Part shown: positions 54,266 through 62,558 of the stretch, in pieces
How positions within the stretch are numbered: position 1 is the first letter of the stretch
Layout: the number at the start of each line of letters is the position of its first letter
Assembly: GCF_001591605.1 (NCBI RefSeq)
Contig: NZ_BCVF01000002.1
Span: forward strand, 1 to 64,000
Direction of reading: 5' to 3'
Length of the DNA: 64,000 bases
Source: Bacillus badius NBRC 15713
GTDB lineage: Bacteria; Bacillota; Bacilli; Bacillales; Domibacillaceae
Notes under the pieces: generated by a model
What the model was told of the DNA's origin: nothing
The model's database searches: none
What the model saw: only the letters and a program-made list of their open reading frames with translations
Program-made: the position numbers and the translations under genes

Positions 54266-54871
54266 ATGAAAATTACGCTTGTGAGGCATGGGAAATCGAG
54301 CTATGCGGATCAATCAGCTATGCCATGCTCTGAATTTCGCAAATGGGTCGATGGTTATGAAGCAGCGGGAATTATTCAAGAAGCCGCCGTCCCAGAAGAA
54401 ACGGAACTGAAAGCGAAGGAGGCAAAGTTAATCGTTGCGAGTACACGATGCCGCTCCATTCAGTCAGCCGAAAAGCTTGGATCCGCATCTTTTATCCTCT
54501 CCGATCCGCTTTTTCGGGAAGCAGATCTGCCTGTTTCTGCTTTTTCTTTTTTACACTTAAAAGCTCCTCCATCTGTTTGGGCGGTATATTGCCGCTGTGC
54601 CTGGCTGCTGGGATACAAAGGAGACAAAGAATCCATGAAGGAGGCGAAGGAGAGAGCTGTTCAGGCAAGCAGGCGATTAATGGAATTGGCTGCCCAACAT
54701 GAACACGTGCTTCTCTCCGGACATGGGGTGTTCAATCAGTTCATTGCTCGCGAGCTATTAAAGAATGGCTGGAAAGGAGAGAAAAGGCCAGGTCGCCGCC
54801 ATTGGAGCTGTACTAGTTACACGTATGAGGAGGCAAGCGATCGACAAATTAATAGGCAAAGATTGTCATAG
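54266..54871 (+). CDS. Histidine phosphatase family protein
   Basis: A 201-residue member of the phosphoglycerate-mutase-like superfamily: ITLVRHGKSSY (phospho-His), RCRSIQSAEKL and HVLLSGHGVFNQFIA with the second His. Substrate unknown; the smaller members act on sugar or nucleotide phosphates. ATG 54266 after gagggagtg. Confidence 0.85.
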   Translation: MKITLVRHGKSSYADQSAMPCSEFRKWVDGYEAAGIIQEAAVPEETELKAKEAKLIVASTRCRSIQSAEKLGSASFILSDPLFREADLPVSAFSFLHLKAPPSVWAVYCRCAWLLGYKGDKESMKEAKERAVQASRRLMELAAQHEHVLLSGHGVFNQFIARELLKNGWKGEKRPGRRHWSCTSYTYEEASDRQINRQRLS

Positions 54872-54927
54872 AATGGAGAATTTTGCGGAAATCTGAACAC
54901 TGACTTAACAGAGGGAAGGGAAATGGG

Positions 54928-55645
54928 ATGTTCATTGGCTCAATTAAGGAAATAGTTAGGCATCCGGCAAAATCCTTTCGTGGAGAAAGCGTCCAGAGAG
55001 GGAAGCTGATGGAGTAGGGATTATATGGTGACCGCAGCCATGCTTTTTAGGACAAAAGCCGGCCGGGCCATTTTTTGACGATGACCCAATTTCCGGATAT
55101 GGTCTAGTATCAAGCAAGGTTTATAGGGGAAGAACGGATAGAAGATTATCCTGAAGTTTAAATAACAACGCCCAAAGGAACCTTTGTCCGCTTTGAAGAT
55201 AGCGAACAGCTGAAAGAACTGGAAGTGAGATCGAAAAAGAAACTTTCCCTTGTGAAGTATTCGCTTGTTCAAGTTCCTTGAGGCGCCATTGAGGAAGAGC
55301 CGATCCAGCTTGCTACAGACGCCTCGATTGAAAGGTTAGGAAAAATCGGGGGTGGATAACCGTCGCTCCCGCCCCCCTTTAATTTTATCATTAAAAGATA
55401 ATACGCCGTTTATAGAAGAAAGCTGGTTTGGCAAGCGGCTCAGAATCGGGCGGGAAGTAGAGATTCAGTTAAAGCGTCATTGCGAGAGATGCATGATAAT
55501 TACAGTTGACCCGGAGAGCGGTCCTAGACAGCCATCTTTGCTGAAAGCGGTCGTAAAGGAAAGAAACAATTATTTTGGCGTGTACGTTTCTGTGATAAAA
55601 ACAGGAGACATTCAGGCTGGTGACGAAGTATTTCTGATTGATTAA
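54928..55645 (+). pseudogene. MOSC-domain protein, heavily broken
   Basis: From ATG 54928 one frame reads FIGSIKEIVRHPAKSFRGES, then a stop, GLYGDRSHAF, a stop, TMTQFPDMV, a stop, YQARF, then EDYPEV, a stop, ITTPKGTFVRFED, and VP, a stop, GAIEEEPIQLATDAS. There are five in-frame stops (TAG, TAG, TAG, TAA, TGA), then a frameshift near 55345 into the intact tail frame SLKDNTPFIEESWFGKRLRI, KRHCERCMIITVDPESG. The last part, with the conserved Cys of MOSC domains, looks normal. Molybdenum-cofactor sulfurase-like protein now lost. Confidence 0.85.
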
Positions 55646-55669
55646 AAAGCGGGCTTTGCCTGCAGAAAG

Positions 55670-56002
55670 TTAATTTTTCCGATAACGGATATAGTTATAG
55701 TTTGAAGTAGGCACACTTTCCTTCACATTCCCTTGGCCATCTGTGTACACCTCATATTCACGGTAGGTTTCAACAATGTAGTGGCCGATCTCCTCGCGAT
55801 TCACCAGCTGTTCTTCCAGCTTGAAGCTTTTAGGCTGCCATTGCTTGTCCGCCCCTTTCACTTCTGCGATGACTGGCGCGCTATCTGGCTGCAGCGAGGT
55901 CTTTTCGTCAACAAGCTGGCGGGAGGAGAAATCAAGGCTTGAGACGGCGGTGAGAAGGACGAGAAGAACCGTCAGCAGGAAAGCAGTTGGCTTCTTGTTC
56001 AT
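55670..56002 (-). CDS. Small secreted hypothetical protein
   Basis: A 110-residue protein with an N-terminal signal or anchor (KKPTAFLLTVLLVLLTAVSS) and a charged body with Tyr-rich end. No family recognised. ATG 56002 has aagaaaggaag upstream. Confidence 0.6.
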   Translation of the reverse strand: MNKKPTAFLLTVLLVLLTAVSSLDFSSRQLVDEKTSLQPDSAPVIAEVKGADKQWQPKSFKLEEQLVNREEIGHYIVETYREYEVYTDGQGNVKESVPTSNYNYIRYRKN

Positions 56003-56158
56003 TGCATTCTTCCTTTCTTATCCAACATGACGTGTTGCCTCATTTGTATGTAAAGGAGAGGGGGAATATTCATGCAGCGGAATAGATTGCGGGATTTGTA
56101 CCAGCTTCTTTGTTAATAAAATGATAGGGGGAAAGAGGATGGGAAACAGGGATAGGCG

Positions 56159-56581
56159 GTGGATCGTTTTTTGCTGCTAATTGTTGCTTCTTTACTGTCA
56201 GGATGTACAGAAAGCCAAACGAAGAGGGAAGCGGAAGAACAATCTTCTCTATTTAAAATGAATGGAGAGCTTCTTTACGGGGAAAAGGGAAAGTTTGGGA
56301 TCAGGAAGCTGAATGGGGAAAATGACGAGCCGGAATTTCCTGCAGGGAAAGGCCGGCACTATCACATCCAATTTCTAGAGCAGTCTGAACAGCTAGAGGG
56401 AAAAACTTATTACCTGTCTGCTCTGCATCAGGAGACGGGACAGAAGAACGATTTGTATGAAGTGGTGATAGAAAACGGTCAAAGCGGAGCGAAGCTGGTA
56501 TTTGACCAATCGGGAGCATGGGAAGTCCAAGTGGCAGTGGATGGCGAACCGTATGCCCAATTTACTATTCAAGCAGAATAG
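56159..56581 (+). CDS. Putative lipoprotein, start uncertain
   Basis: About 140 residues: a hydrophobic leader and lipobox LLSGC, then a hydrophilic domain (NGELLYGEKGKFGI). It is annotated from GTG 56159, which lacks a good ribosome binding site. A better start, ATG 56139 after gggggaaagagg, is in another frame and reads GNRDRRWIVF; one added T in the six-T run at 56167-56172 would join it to LLLIVASLLSGC. So either the start codon is GTG or the gene has a slip mutation. No family recognised. Confidence 0.6.
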   Translation: MDRFLLLIVASLLSGCTESQTKREAEEQSSLFKMNGELLYGEKGKFGIRKLNGENDEPEFPAGKGRHYHIQFLEQSEQLEGKTYYLSALHQETGQKNDLYEVVIENGQSGAKLVFDQSGAWEVQVAVDGEPYAQFTIQAE

Positions 56582-56704
56582 AAAAAGGATTGTCAATAAG
56601 GCAAGGTTATGACACGATAGAAAAGTATGAGGAAATACTTATTATGTATTTCGTTCAACTGCTGAATCTAAAAAACTGAATGTGTTTGAATGGAGGAAAT
56701 AGGG

Positions 56705-57037
56705 ATGCCAGCTTTGCCAAACTGTCCGAAATGTACATCAACCTATACTTATGAGGATGGAAATTTGTTCGTTTGTCCAGAATGTGCCCATGAATGGACG
56801 CTGGAGTCAGAAACGGAAGAAGAGCAAGTATTTAAAGATGCGAATGGCAACACTTTGCATGATGGTGATACAGTCACAATCATTAAAGATCTGAAAGTAA
56901 AAGGCAGTTCATCGGTTTTAAAAATAGGGACAAAAGTCAAGAATATTCGATTAGTCGATGGAGACCACAATATTGACTGTAAAATCGATGGGTTCGGAGC
57001 GATGAAGTTAAAATCCGAGTTTGTTAAGAAAGTATAA
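56705..57037 (+). CDS. phnA: PhnA-family zinc-ribbon protein
   Basis: A 110-residue PhnA/YjdM protein: N-terminal zinc ribbon [13 protein letters not shown] and VCPECAHEW, then a beta-barrel domain with [15 protein letters not shown]. The link to phosphonate use is historical; the function is unclear. ATG 56705 after ggaggaaataggg. Confidence 0.9.
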   Translation: MPALPNCPKCTSTYTYEDGNLFVCPECAHEWTLESETEEEQVFKDANGNTLHDGDTVTIIKDLKVKGSSSVLKIGTKVKNIRLVDGDHNIDCKIDGFGAMKLKSEFVKKV

Positions 57038-57055
57038 GTAACTCATCTAGCTGAG

Positions 57056-57098
57056 GCCCATGAAGAAGCAACCGCTTCTTCATGGGCGTTTTTTTTTT
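57056..57098 (+). terminator. Terminator after phnA
   Basis: gcccatgaagaag / cttcttcatgggc, then nine T. Confidence 0.9.
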
Positions 57099-57134
57099 AG
57101 CCATCGTCAGAAAAAAGTAAAAGGGGAGTCGCAG

Positions 57135-57620
57135 ATGAAAGCAGAGGACAAACAATTTGCCGAAAAAGCGTTGCAGCAATTATTGATTGGCAGCCAACTG
57201 GATGGCATTAAATTCGGTGCAGGGCCTGGCGGTACATTCTTATATTTTCTCCATTACACAGAAAAAGAGCCGGATAAACTATGGGTGAATATTGAGATCA
57301 ATAAATTTACTGTACTGCCAGCTGCTATTAAACATTCAGGGAAGGCTCTGCCAATGATCGAGGAGCTCACTGAAGAACAGGCGATCAAGCAAGTGGCCGG
57401 CCTTCGCCGTGAAGAAGTGACAGATGTGCAGCTTGGTGACGAGTCTCCGCATTTATTTATCGTTTTCAAATCCCAAAAAGCGCTTTTTATCAACGGATAT
57501 GATGAACAGTATGAATGCTGGCAAGCGGGGGACGGCGAGGGATATACAGGGGATGAGTGGCTTGTTGTAGCGGTTCCCGGCAATGGCATAGCGACTTGGG
57601 CGCCGGATACGTTTGGTTAG
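57135..57620 (+). CDS. Hypothetical soluble protein
   Basis: A 161-residue acidic protein with FGAGPGGTFLYFLHYTE and a C-terminal DEWLVVAVPGNGIATW. No family recognised. ATG 57135 has aaggggagtcgc; an earlier codon at 57060 lies inside the phnA terminator. Confidence 0.65.
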   Translation: MKAEDKQFAEKALQQLLIGSQLDGIKFGAGPGGTFLYFLHYTEKEPDKLWVNIEINKFTVLPAAIKHSGKALPMIEELTEEQAIKQVAGLRREEVTDVQLGDESPHLFIVFKSQKALFINGYDEQYECWQAGDGEGYTGDEWLVVAVPGNGIATWAPDTFG

Positions 57621-58002
57621 TTGTGAGAAGAAAAATAGGTGATGGGCGTACATGGAGTGGATGTATGTTACAATAAAGGATATAAAAGGAATATATGCAT
57701 TGAAAAGCAGTAGGCCTGCCCGCCTGCAAGATTCAATAAGAAAGCTTTGTTCGCTTATGCAAAGAGAAGCTTAGCGGGATGTGTGCCCTAGAGAGAGGAT
57801 TTAAAGCAAGGCGTGTAACGATGAGTTTAAAGCGATCATAAAAACTTTTAGAAAGTGCTTCTGCGATGAAGTGGCTTGCTGATTTTGCCTACCGGCAGCC
57901 GGCATTTCGCCTTTTATCGTTATTTTTCAAAAGTCTTAGCGCCTGATAGGCAATGGCTTTTGCCAGCTTAAAATAGAGAAGGCCGTTTAAAGGAGCGATG
58001 AT
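57621..58002. other. Gap with no supported gene
   Basis: About 380 bases. It has rough similarity to nothing I know; short frames on the minus strand lack starts and have stops. The end carries aaaggagcg, the site of the small gene at 58003. Confidence 0.4.
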
Positions 58003-58140
58003 ATGGCGTATATATTTCTTGCTGTCCCCGTCTTTGTTGTTTCATATTCCATTTATAGAATGATAAAGAAGAAGACTTTACCAAGCAATCGGCAAACCCC
58101 ATTCGATGATCTGATGCAAGGGAAATCGAAAAAAGAGTAA
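58003..58140 (+). CDS. DUF3951-like tiny membrane protein
   Basis: 45 residues: a membrane helix (YIFLAVPVFVVSYSIYRMI), a Lys-rich turn and TPFDDLMQGK. This pattern fits the small DUF3951 proteins of Bacilli. ATG 58003 with aaaggagcg upstream. Confidence 0.6.
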   Translation: MAYIFLAVPVFVVSYSIYRMIKKKTLPSNRQTPFDDLMQGKSKKE

Positions 58141-58197
58141 CGGATTTCAGCAGCATCAAGGGGGATGTGCGCCTTATGCTTAAAAGGAGTGAACAAA

Positions 58198-58446
58198 ATG
58201 TTTGTGATGGGGGCGGTTATTCTTCTGGCGGCTACACTTTTGCTTACTAAACATGTCAAGCATTCGAAGATGTTTGCCTTTTTTTATGCCATTTCGTTAG
58301 CCAGTGCGTCAGCCGCTTTAGCCAGCCCTTTTATGATTGGCGGCTGGGAAGGAATGGGCGTGATGATGATCATCAGCTTCATTGGCTTCGCCGCGCTGAT
58401 CGGGATGTTCATTGTTTTATCAGCTTCTCAGCGCCGAAACATGTGA
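58198..58446 (+). CDS. Small membrane protein
   Basis: 82 residues, three hydrophobic segments (MGAVILLAATLLLTK, FYAISLASASAALASPFMI, MIISFIGFAALIGMFIVL). ATG 58198 after aaggagtgaaca. Unknown; part of a run of tiny membrane genes. Confidence 0.6.
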   Translation: MFVMGAVILLAATLLLTKHVKHSKMFAFFYAISLASASAALASPFMIGGWEGMGVMMIISFIGFAALIGMFIVLSASQRRNM

Positions 58447-58497
58447 GCAGGCTTTTCGGCATAGTCAGCACTAACTAATACTAGAATGGAGGATACC

Positions 58498-58659
58498 ATG
58501 CTTAAGTTTCTGGATAACCTCTGGTACAAAGTCATTTTAACAGCTAGCCTTTTTGGCATTTACTTTGCCTATCAGCCCCAATTAAAATCGACCCCTATTC
58601 TTTTTCTTGCTTTTTTTGGCTTATTGACAGTGGCAAATGATGTGTTGTTTAAACGATAA
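58498..58659 (+). CDS. Tiny membrane protein
   Basis: 53 codons from ATG 58498 (ggaggatacc upstream): two hydrophobic segments, VILTASLFGIYFAYQ and ILFLAFFGLLTVANDVLF. No family recognised, but site, spacing and composition look genuine. Confidence 0.5.
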   Translation: MLKFLDNLWYKVILTASLFGIYFAYQPQLKSTPILFLAFFGLLTVANDVLFKR

Positions 58660-58728
58660 GAACAAAGAGGCCGGGACGATCGCTGCGAAACCTAAAAGCA
58701 GAAAGCGATAAGGTGAAAAACGGCACAG

Positions 58729-58764
58729 AGCTGGTTCTGCTGGGAGGCAGAGCCAGCTTTTTTA
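58729..58764 (+). terminator. Terminator of the small membrane gene run
   Basis: agctggttctgc / gcagagccagct, then TTTTTT. Confidence 0.85.
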
Positions 58765-58852
58765 TAGTATTTTTGTTGATATTTTAATCGTTTACGGTCA
58801 TTTTGATATCTTTTATCAGCAAAAAATGGTCAAATCCATTGTATTATTGCTC

Positions 58853-58876
58853 TTTTAGTGTAAAATTACACTAAAA
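58853..58876 (+). promoter_or_regulatory. Palindromic operator before XRE gene
   Basis: ttttagtgtaa-aa-ttacactaaaa, 11-base perfect arms, ending 2 bases before the ggagg of the XRE gene at 58892. Likely autoregulatory site. Confidence 0.6.
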
Positions 58877-58891
58877 GGAGGGTGGGAATGA

Positions 58892-59215
58892 ATGGATAAA
58901 GAACGGTTAAACCAGCTCATTTCTGAAAAATTGAAACTGATTCGGACAGAACAGGGATACACTCAGGATACAATGGCAGAAGTAATTGGCCTTTCTAAGA
59001 AAACGATTGTCCAGATCGAAAAGGGGCGGAGCTTGGCCGGTTGGACGACAACTGTTGCTATATGTGCGCTTTTTCGTGAAAGCCGGATTTTACAGGATGC
59101 CCTCGGCAGTTCTGATCCGGTAGAGATAGCGGAAATAGCCGCGCACCGCTACATCCGCCGTTCTCATGACAAAACATTGGGAGGCCTGTCAATTAGTCCT
59201 TCCTCATCCTCCTGA
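58892..59215 (+). CDS. XRE regulator, C-terminus probably lost
   Basis: 107 residues; helix-turn-helix QGYTQDTMAEVIGLSKKTIV, then RYIRRSHDKTLGG followed abruptly by LSISPSSSS. In relatives with this layout the segment TLGG continues (KVWW...) into another domain of about 60 residues; here it ends. I infer a deletion joined the gene to the one behind it. ATG 58892 after aggagggtgggaatga. Confidence 0.65.
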   Translation: MDKERLNQLISEKLKLIRTEQGYTQDTMAEVIGLSKKTIVQIEKGRSLAGWTTTVAICALFRESRILQDALGSSDPVEIAEIAAHRYIRRSHDKTLGGLSISPSSSS

Positions 59216-59558
59216 CCCTTATTTAACGGTGGGAACAATGGAGGTTCCTTATGAAATAGGCACTTATTCCTGGGAGGACAGCGGACGTAGCATCGAAGCT
59301 GATGCTGCTGATCCAGAGGAATTGACCAAGGGGAAGGAGTATCCGGCTGTCCCGGCAGGATCAGAACTGAAGATCCACTTTGATGATCGGCCTTCTTCGA
59401 TAGAAGCCGGGATTTGGGGAAATAACGAAGATCACTCGCAAGAAGTAGAAGATAATAAGGTTATGTTACCTAAAAAGAAAGGAACCTACATTTATATTAT
59501 TCATGCTCACTGGAAAGAAGGAGAAGCTGTATATGCTTTTCGGATAGAGACAAAGTAA
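59166..59558 (+). pseudogene. Headless lipoprotein-like gene
   Basis: The frame from 59166 reads PDPYLTVGTMEVPYEIGTYS, PPELTKG-like PEELTKGKEYPAVPAGSEL and YIYIIHAHWKEGEAVYAFRI, as in Bacillus lipoproteins of this kind, which normally have a signal peptide with a lipobox and then PPPP-DLTV. No signal peptide is left: the frame overlaps the XRE gene by 50 bases in another frame. An apparent 5' truncation. Confidence 0.55.
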
Positions 59559-59638
59559 ACATTTATTTCTTCAGTATTTTCCGTAAACTTGTTAATATAA
59601 GAGATAATGATGATCTCAAATGACAGGAGTGGACATTC

Positions 59639-59896
59639 ATGAGTGTACATAAAGACCTTGAGCTTCATGCTCAAAAGCAAAACCAGCTGTATCAGAAATT
59701 CATCGGCCTTGATCAGCAAAGAGAGAAGCATATTCAAGAGGCGGTGGAACTTTGCAAAGTAGGAAAGGCGTTTACCACAGAACAAATTAATGAAGTGACT
59801 GCCCGGATTAACCTTTTGTCAAACCACCGGCTCATTCCTTCCCGCAAGCTAGTCACACCGAAAATGGTAGAGGCGTATGTAGATACGTTGAAATAA
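59639..59896 (+). CDS. YpbS-like DUF2533 protein
   Basis: 85 residues, helical: LHAQKQNQLYQKFIGLDQQR, EAVELCKVGKAFTTEQIN and PSRKLVTPKMVEAYVDTLK, matching the DUF2533 (YpbS) family of Bacilli. Function unknown. ATG 59639 after caggagtggacattc. Confidence 0.8.
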   Translation: MSVHKDLELHAQKQNQLYQKFIGLDQQREKHIQEAVELCKVGKAFTTEQINEVTARINLLSNHRLIPSRKLVTPKMVEAYVDTLK

Positions 59897-59910
59897 ATAG
59901 AGTGAGCTAA

Positions 59911-59940
59911 GCCGTTCCGCTAATAAGGGAACGGTTTTTT
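59911..59940 (+). terminator. Terminator
   Basis: ccgttccgc / gggaacgg, then TTTTTT, after the DUF2533 gene. Confidence 0.85.
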
Positions 59941-60017
59941 ATCTATCATTTTCTTATGGAATTGGAAAATAGTAATAGATTTGGTGTGGTATACTAGTTT
60001 TGAAAGGGGGAAGAGTG

Positions 60018-60512
60018 ATGGAGAAAACAGCAACAGAAGCGATTCAAGATTATTATCCAGATGATTTTGCTTGGTGCTATGGGTGCGGTCGTTTAAATGA
60101 AACAGGACACCATTTCCGGACAGGCTGGCAAGGGGAGAAAACGGTTACGGTTTATACACCGGAAAAGGAGCATACAGCCGTTCCAGGATTTGTATATGGA
60201 GGAGTGATCGCCTCATTGATTGATTGTCACGGAACAGGTTCAGCTTCTTTAGCGCTGCATCGCAAAAACGGTCATCACGTAGGGGACGGGTCACAGCCGC
60301 CTCGTTTTGTAACCGCTTCCTTGCATGTCGACTTTATGAAGCCGACGCCGCAAGGCATTCCATTACAAGCAGTTGGCACCATAGAGGAAATTCATCCAAA
60401 GAAATGGAAGGTTCATATAGAAGTGTTTGCCGATGACATGCTCTGCGCCCGCGGAGAAGTAGTAGCGGTTGTGATGCCAAGTAATTTTTTGAGTGGCAAC
60501 ACAGAAAAATAA
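60018..60512 (+). CDS. PaaI-type hotdog thioesterase
   Basis: 164 residues. CYGCGRLNETGHHF near the start, VYGGVIASLIDCHGTGSAS with the active-site Asp region, and SLHVDFMKPTPQG. Hydrolyses acyl-CoA thioesters in relatives; substrate unknown. ATG 60018 after gaaagggggaagagtg. Confidence 0.82.
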   Translation: MEKTATEAIQDYYPDDFAWCYGCGRLNETGHHFRTGWQGEKTVTVYTPEKEHTAVPGFVYGGVIASLIDCHGTGSASLALHRKNGHHVGDGSQPPRFVTASLHVDFMKPTPQGIPLQAVGTIEEIHPKKWKVHIEVFADDMLCARGEVVAVVMPSNFLSGNTEK

Positions 60513-60520
60513 AATAACTG

Positions 60521-60560
60521 AAAAAGCAGAAGCTTGCCTACGTGCATCCTTCTGCTTTTT
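60521..60560 (+). terminator. Terminator
   Basis: aaaaagcagaag / cttctgcttttt around a 16-base loop, after the thioesterase gene. Confidence 0.75.
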
Positions 60561-60724
60561 ACATTTATTATCGCCTTGGTCTCATCAGCATAGAAGAAAA
60601 GCAAAGGAGAATAGAAGATCTCCAAACGTTTAATATATTTGTAATCTAATTAAAATATGCTAGCAATTTTTCAATGCTAAAATAAGGGACAACTAGAAAA
60701 TACATAGAAAGCAGGGGAAAAAGA

Positions 60725-61402
60725 GTGAGAAAATGGATCGTGGCAGCAACAATGGCTGGCGCTTTATTGGCGAGTCCGGCTGTGGGAGAAGCAGCACTAG
60801 GGGATCAAACGTTAAAAAGCGGGATGAAGCATCAGGATGTCAAGGAATTGCAGCAAGCCTTAAAGTCAAAAGGATATTATCATTCTTCACTAGATACCAC
60901 CTTCGGCCCATTAACAAAAACGGCCGTCATCAAATTGCAAAAAGCACATGGGCTAAAGGCTGATGGCATCGCAGGAAAAAATACATTCCGGGTACTGGGG
61001 AAATCAGGCTCTCCTGCCGCTTCCAAACCGGCAAGCAGTGCATCCAGCAAAACAAATGCGGCATCTTACGCTCAAAAGTTCATGAGGGTTCCTTATAAGT
61101 GGGGCGGCACCACACCGTCAGGATTTGATTGCAGCGGCTTCTTAGGTTATGTATACAGAAACAGCGCGAATATTTCTTTGCCGAGAACAGTATCAGGTAT
61201 TTATTCTAAAGGAAAAAGAACGAGCAGCCCGAAAGTCGGCGATCTTGTTTTCTTTGAAACATACAAAAAAGGAGCATCACATGCCGGGATTTATCTAGGA
61301 GGCAACCAATTTATACATAGTTCTTCTTCAGCGGGAGTAACCATCAGCTCGCTCAGAAGTACATATTGGTCTAAGCGTTACTTAGGAGCAAAAACTTACT
61401 GA
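60725..61402 (+). CDS. Secreted NlpC/P60 peptidoglycan hydrolase
   Basis: 225 residues: signal peptide (1-24, ending GEAALG), peptidoglycan-binding domain (DVKELQQALKSKGYYHSSL ... GIAGKNTFRVLGK, 35-93), a Ser/Ala linker, then NlpC/P60 with Cys136 (GFDCSGFLGYVYR), His186 (SHAGIYLG) and His198 (FIHSSS). A cell-wall DL-endopeptidase. GTG 60725. Confidence 0.93.
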   Translation: MRKWIVAATMAGALLASPAVGEAALGDQTLKSGMKHQDVKELQQALKSKGYYHSSLDTTFGPLTKTAVIKLQKAHGLKADGIAGKNTFRVLGKSGSPAASKPASSASSKTNAASYAQKFMRVPYKWGGTTPSGFDCSGFLGYVYRNSANISLPRTVSGIYSKGKRTSSPKVGDLVFFETYKKGASHAGIYLGGNQFIHSSSSAGVTISSLRSTYWSKRYLGAKTY

Positions 61403-61447
61403 TAAAAAGAAACCGTTTACTTTGCTTTATCAAGTGAATAAAACAGG

Positions 61448-61486
61448 ACGGATATAAACCGGGACAGGTTTATATCCGTTTTTTTA
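61448..61486 (+). terminator. Terminator
   Basis: acggatataaacc / ggtttatatccgt, then T, after the NlpC/P60 gene. Confidence 0.88.
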
Positions 61487-61545
61487 TTGCTTGATCGCTG
61501 TAATCGGCAGGCAGCATCGTTCACAGACGAGTGTTTAAAGGCACA

Positions 61546-62283
61546 TTAGGGACTTAAAATAACGTCATTGTTTTTAGTTAAGTCCCAGGAGGTAATAATG
61601 CCAACCGGCAATTCGTCTGATCTGCCCTCGTGGGTAATCAGGATCGCTTCTAATTTCTTGTTCTGCGATTGGTATTCTTCAAAGGTATATTCAATATCAA
61701 AAATATTTGCGTCCCGTTTGGCGAAAGAAATGAGATATTCATTTTTTTCCGGCAGAATATCTTTTACCTTCACGGAGTCGATCGTAATTTGTCCGTCTAA
61801 TTGCGTATTGGCCATCCATTTTAATATGTCCCGACCGGTCAGTAACCCTTGGCAGTCTCCTTTTTCGTACACGGGGTATTCATTTATTTTAAAATCGCGG
61901 ACCATTTCAAGTACTTGAATGAGCGGAGTGTCTGCCTCCACAATATAGACGGGTGACGAGGCGATTGACATCGCTTCCGCCGGCTCCGACAGCATCTTGT
62001 CAATTTGTTCGATGCGCTCGACAATTTCTTGATGCGGCTCGGCTATGTAATAGTTCGCTTCTGTCTTTTGATGAACGATCGCGTTCCGCAATTTGGCGTA
62101 TTGCTTCAATTCGTCGAGATGGGCACGGACGCTGGCGTGGTTGCGTGCGCTCGTATGGAGAAGTTCCAGGAAAGCATCTCCGTCTTTTTGTGCGGTGATG
62201 GCTTTTAAATGATTGTGTATTCGATTAAATGCCGTTTCAAACCGTTCTGATAATCCATTGTTTGTTTTGGTTTCTTTTTCCAT
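61546..62283 (-). CDS. CBS-domain protein
   Basis: 245 residues. N-terminal helical part (NNGLSERFETAFNRIHNHLK), then a CBS pair (VYIVEADTPLIQVLEMVRDF; CQGLLTGRDILKWMA; VGIITSWDLTK). Binds adenylate-type ligands, output unknown. ATG 62283 with aaaggag; a codon 36 bases earlier is less well placed. Confidence 0.83.
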   Translation of the reverse strand: MEKETKTNNGLSERFETAFNRIHNHLKAITAQKDGDAFLELLHTSARNHASVRAHLDELKQYAKLRNAIVHQKTEANYYIAEPHQEIVERIEQIDKMLSEPAEAMSIASSPVYIVEADTPLIQVLEMVRDFKINEYPVYEKGDCQGLLTGRDILKWMANTQLDGQITIDSVKVKDILPEKNEYLISFAKRDANIFDIEYTFEEYQSQNKKLEAILITHEGRSDELPVGIITSWDLTKNNDVILSP

Positions 62284-62397
62284 TATGAGTCTCCTTTGTT
62301 GGCTTCCGTCTGTTTCCACCGTTCGTTTATCGCGCTCTTTTTTCAGGAATTAGCCGTCAATGTAAAAAATAGATTGCTGTTCAGGGGGAAGGTATGT

Positions 62398-62490
62398 TAT
62401 AGTAATCAAGCGATGAGCTAATTTGCGTAAGTCGAGAAGCCCGCCTTTAGGGGTGGAACGTCTGGATGTGGCCGGACGTCTTTTCGCCGC
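62398..62490 (+). ncRNA. Candidate structured small RNA
   Basis: TTGCTG (62374-62379), 18 bases, TATAGT (62398-62403) could be a promoter. The transcript would hold gtaagtcgagaagcccgcct with a ttta loop, then acgtctgg / ccggacgt and TTTTC. It has no coding frame with a start site. The gagaagcccgcctttag part recalls the right-end hairpin of IS200/IS605 elements, but no tnpB is near. Confidence 0.35.
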
Positions 62491-62501
62491 AAAATACGTC
62501 A

Positions 62502-62548
62502 GAAAAAGCTGTCATGGAGGGAACTTTCCGCTCCACGACAGCTTTTTT
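62502..62548. terminator. Bidirectional terminator
   Basis: aaaaagctgtc-ggag / ctcc-gacagctttttt; ends the yflT-like gene on the minus strand and any small RNA on the plus. Confidence 0.85.
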
Positions 62549-62558
62549 GGTCTGTGTA

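Noticed and set aside
57621-58002. Minus-strand pseudogene in the 380-base gap
   Set aside because: Fragments such as KAIAYQALRLLK look helical, but there is no continuous frame or recognisable family.
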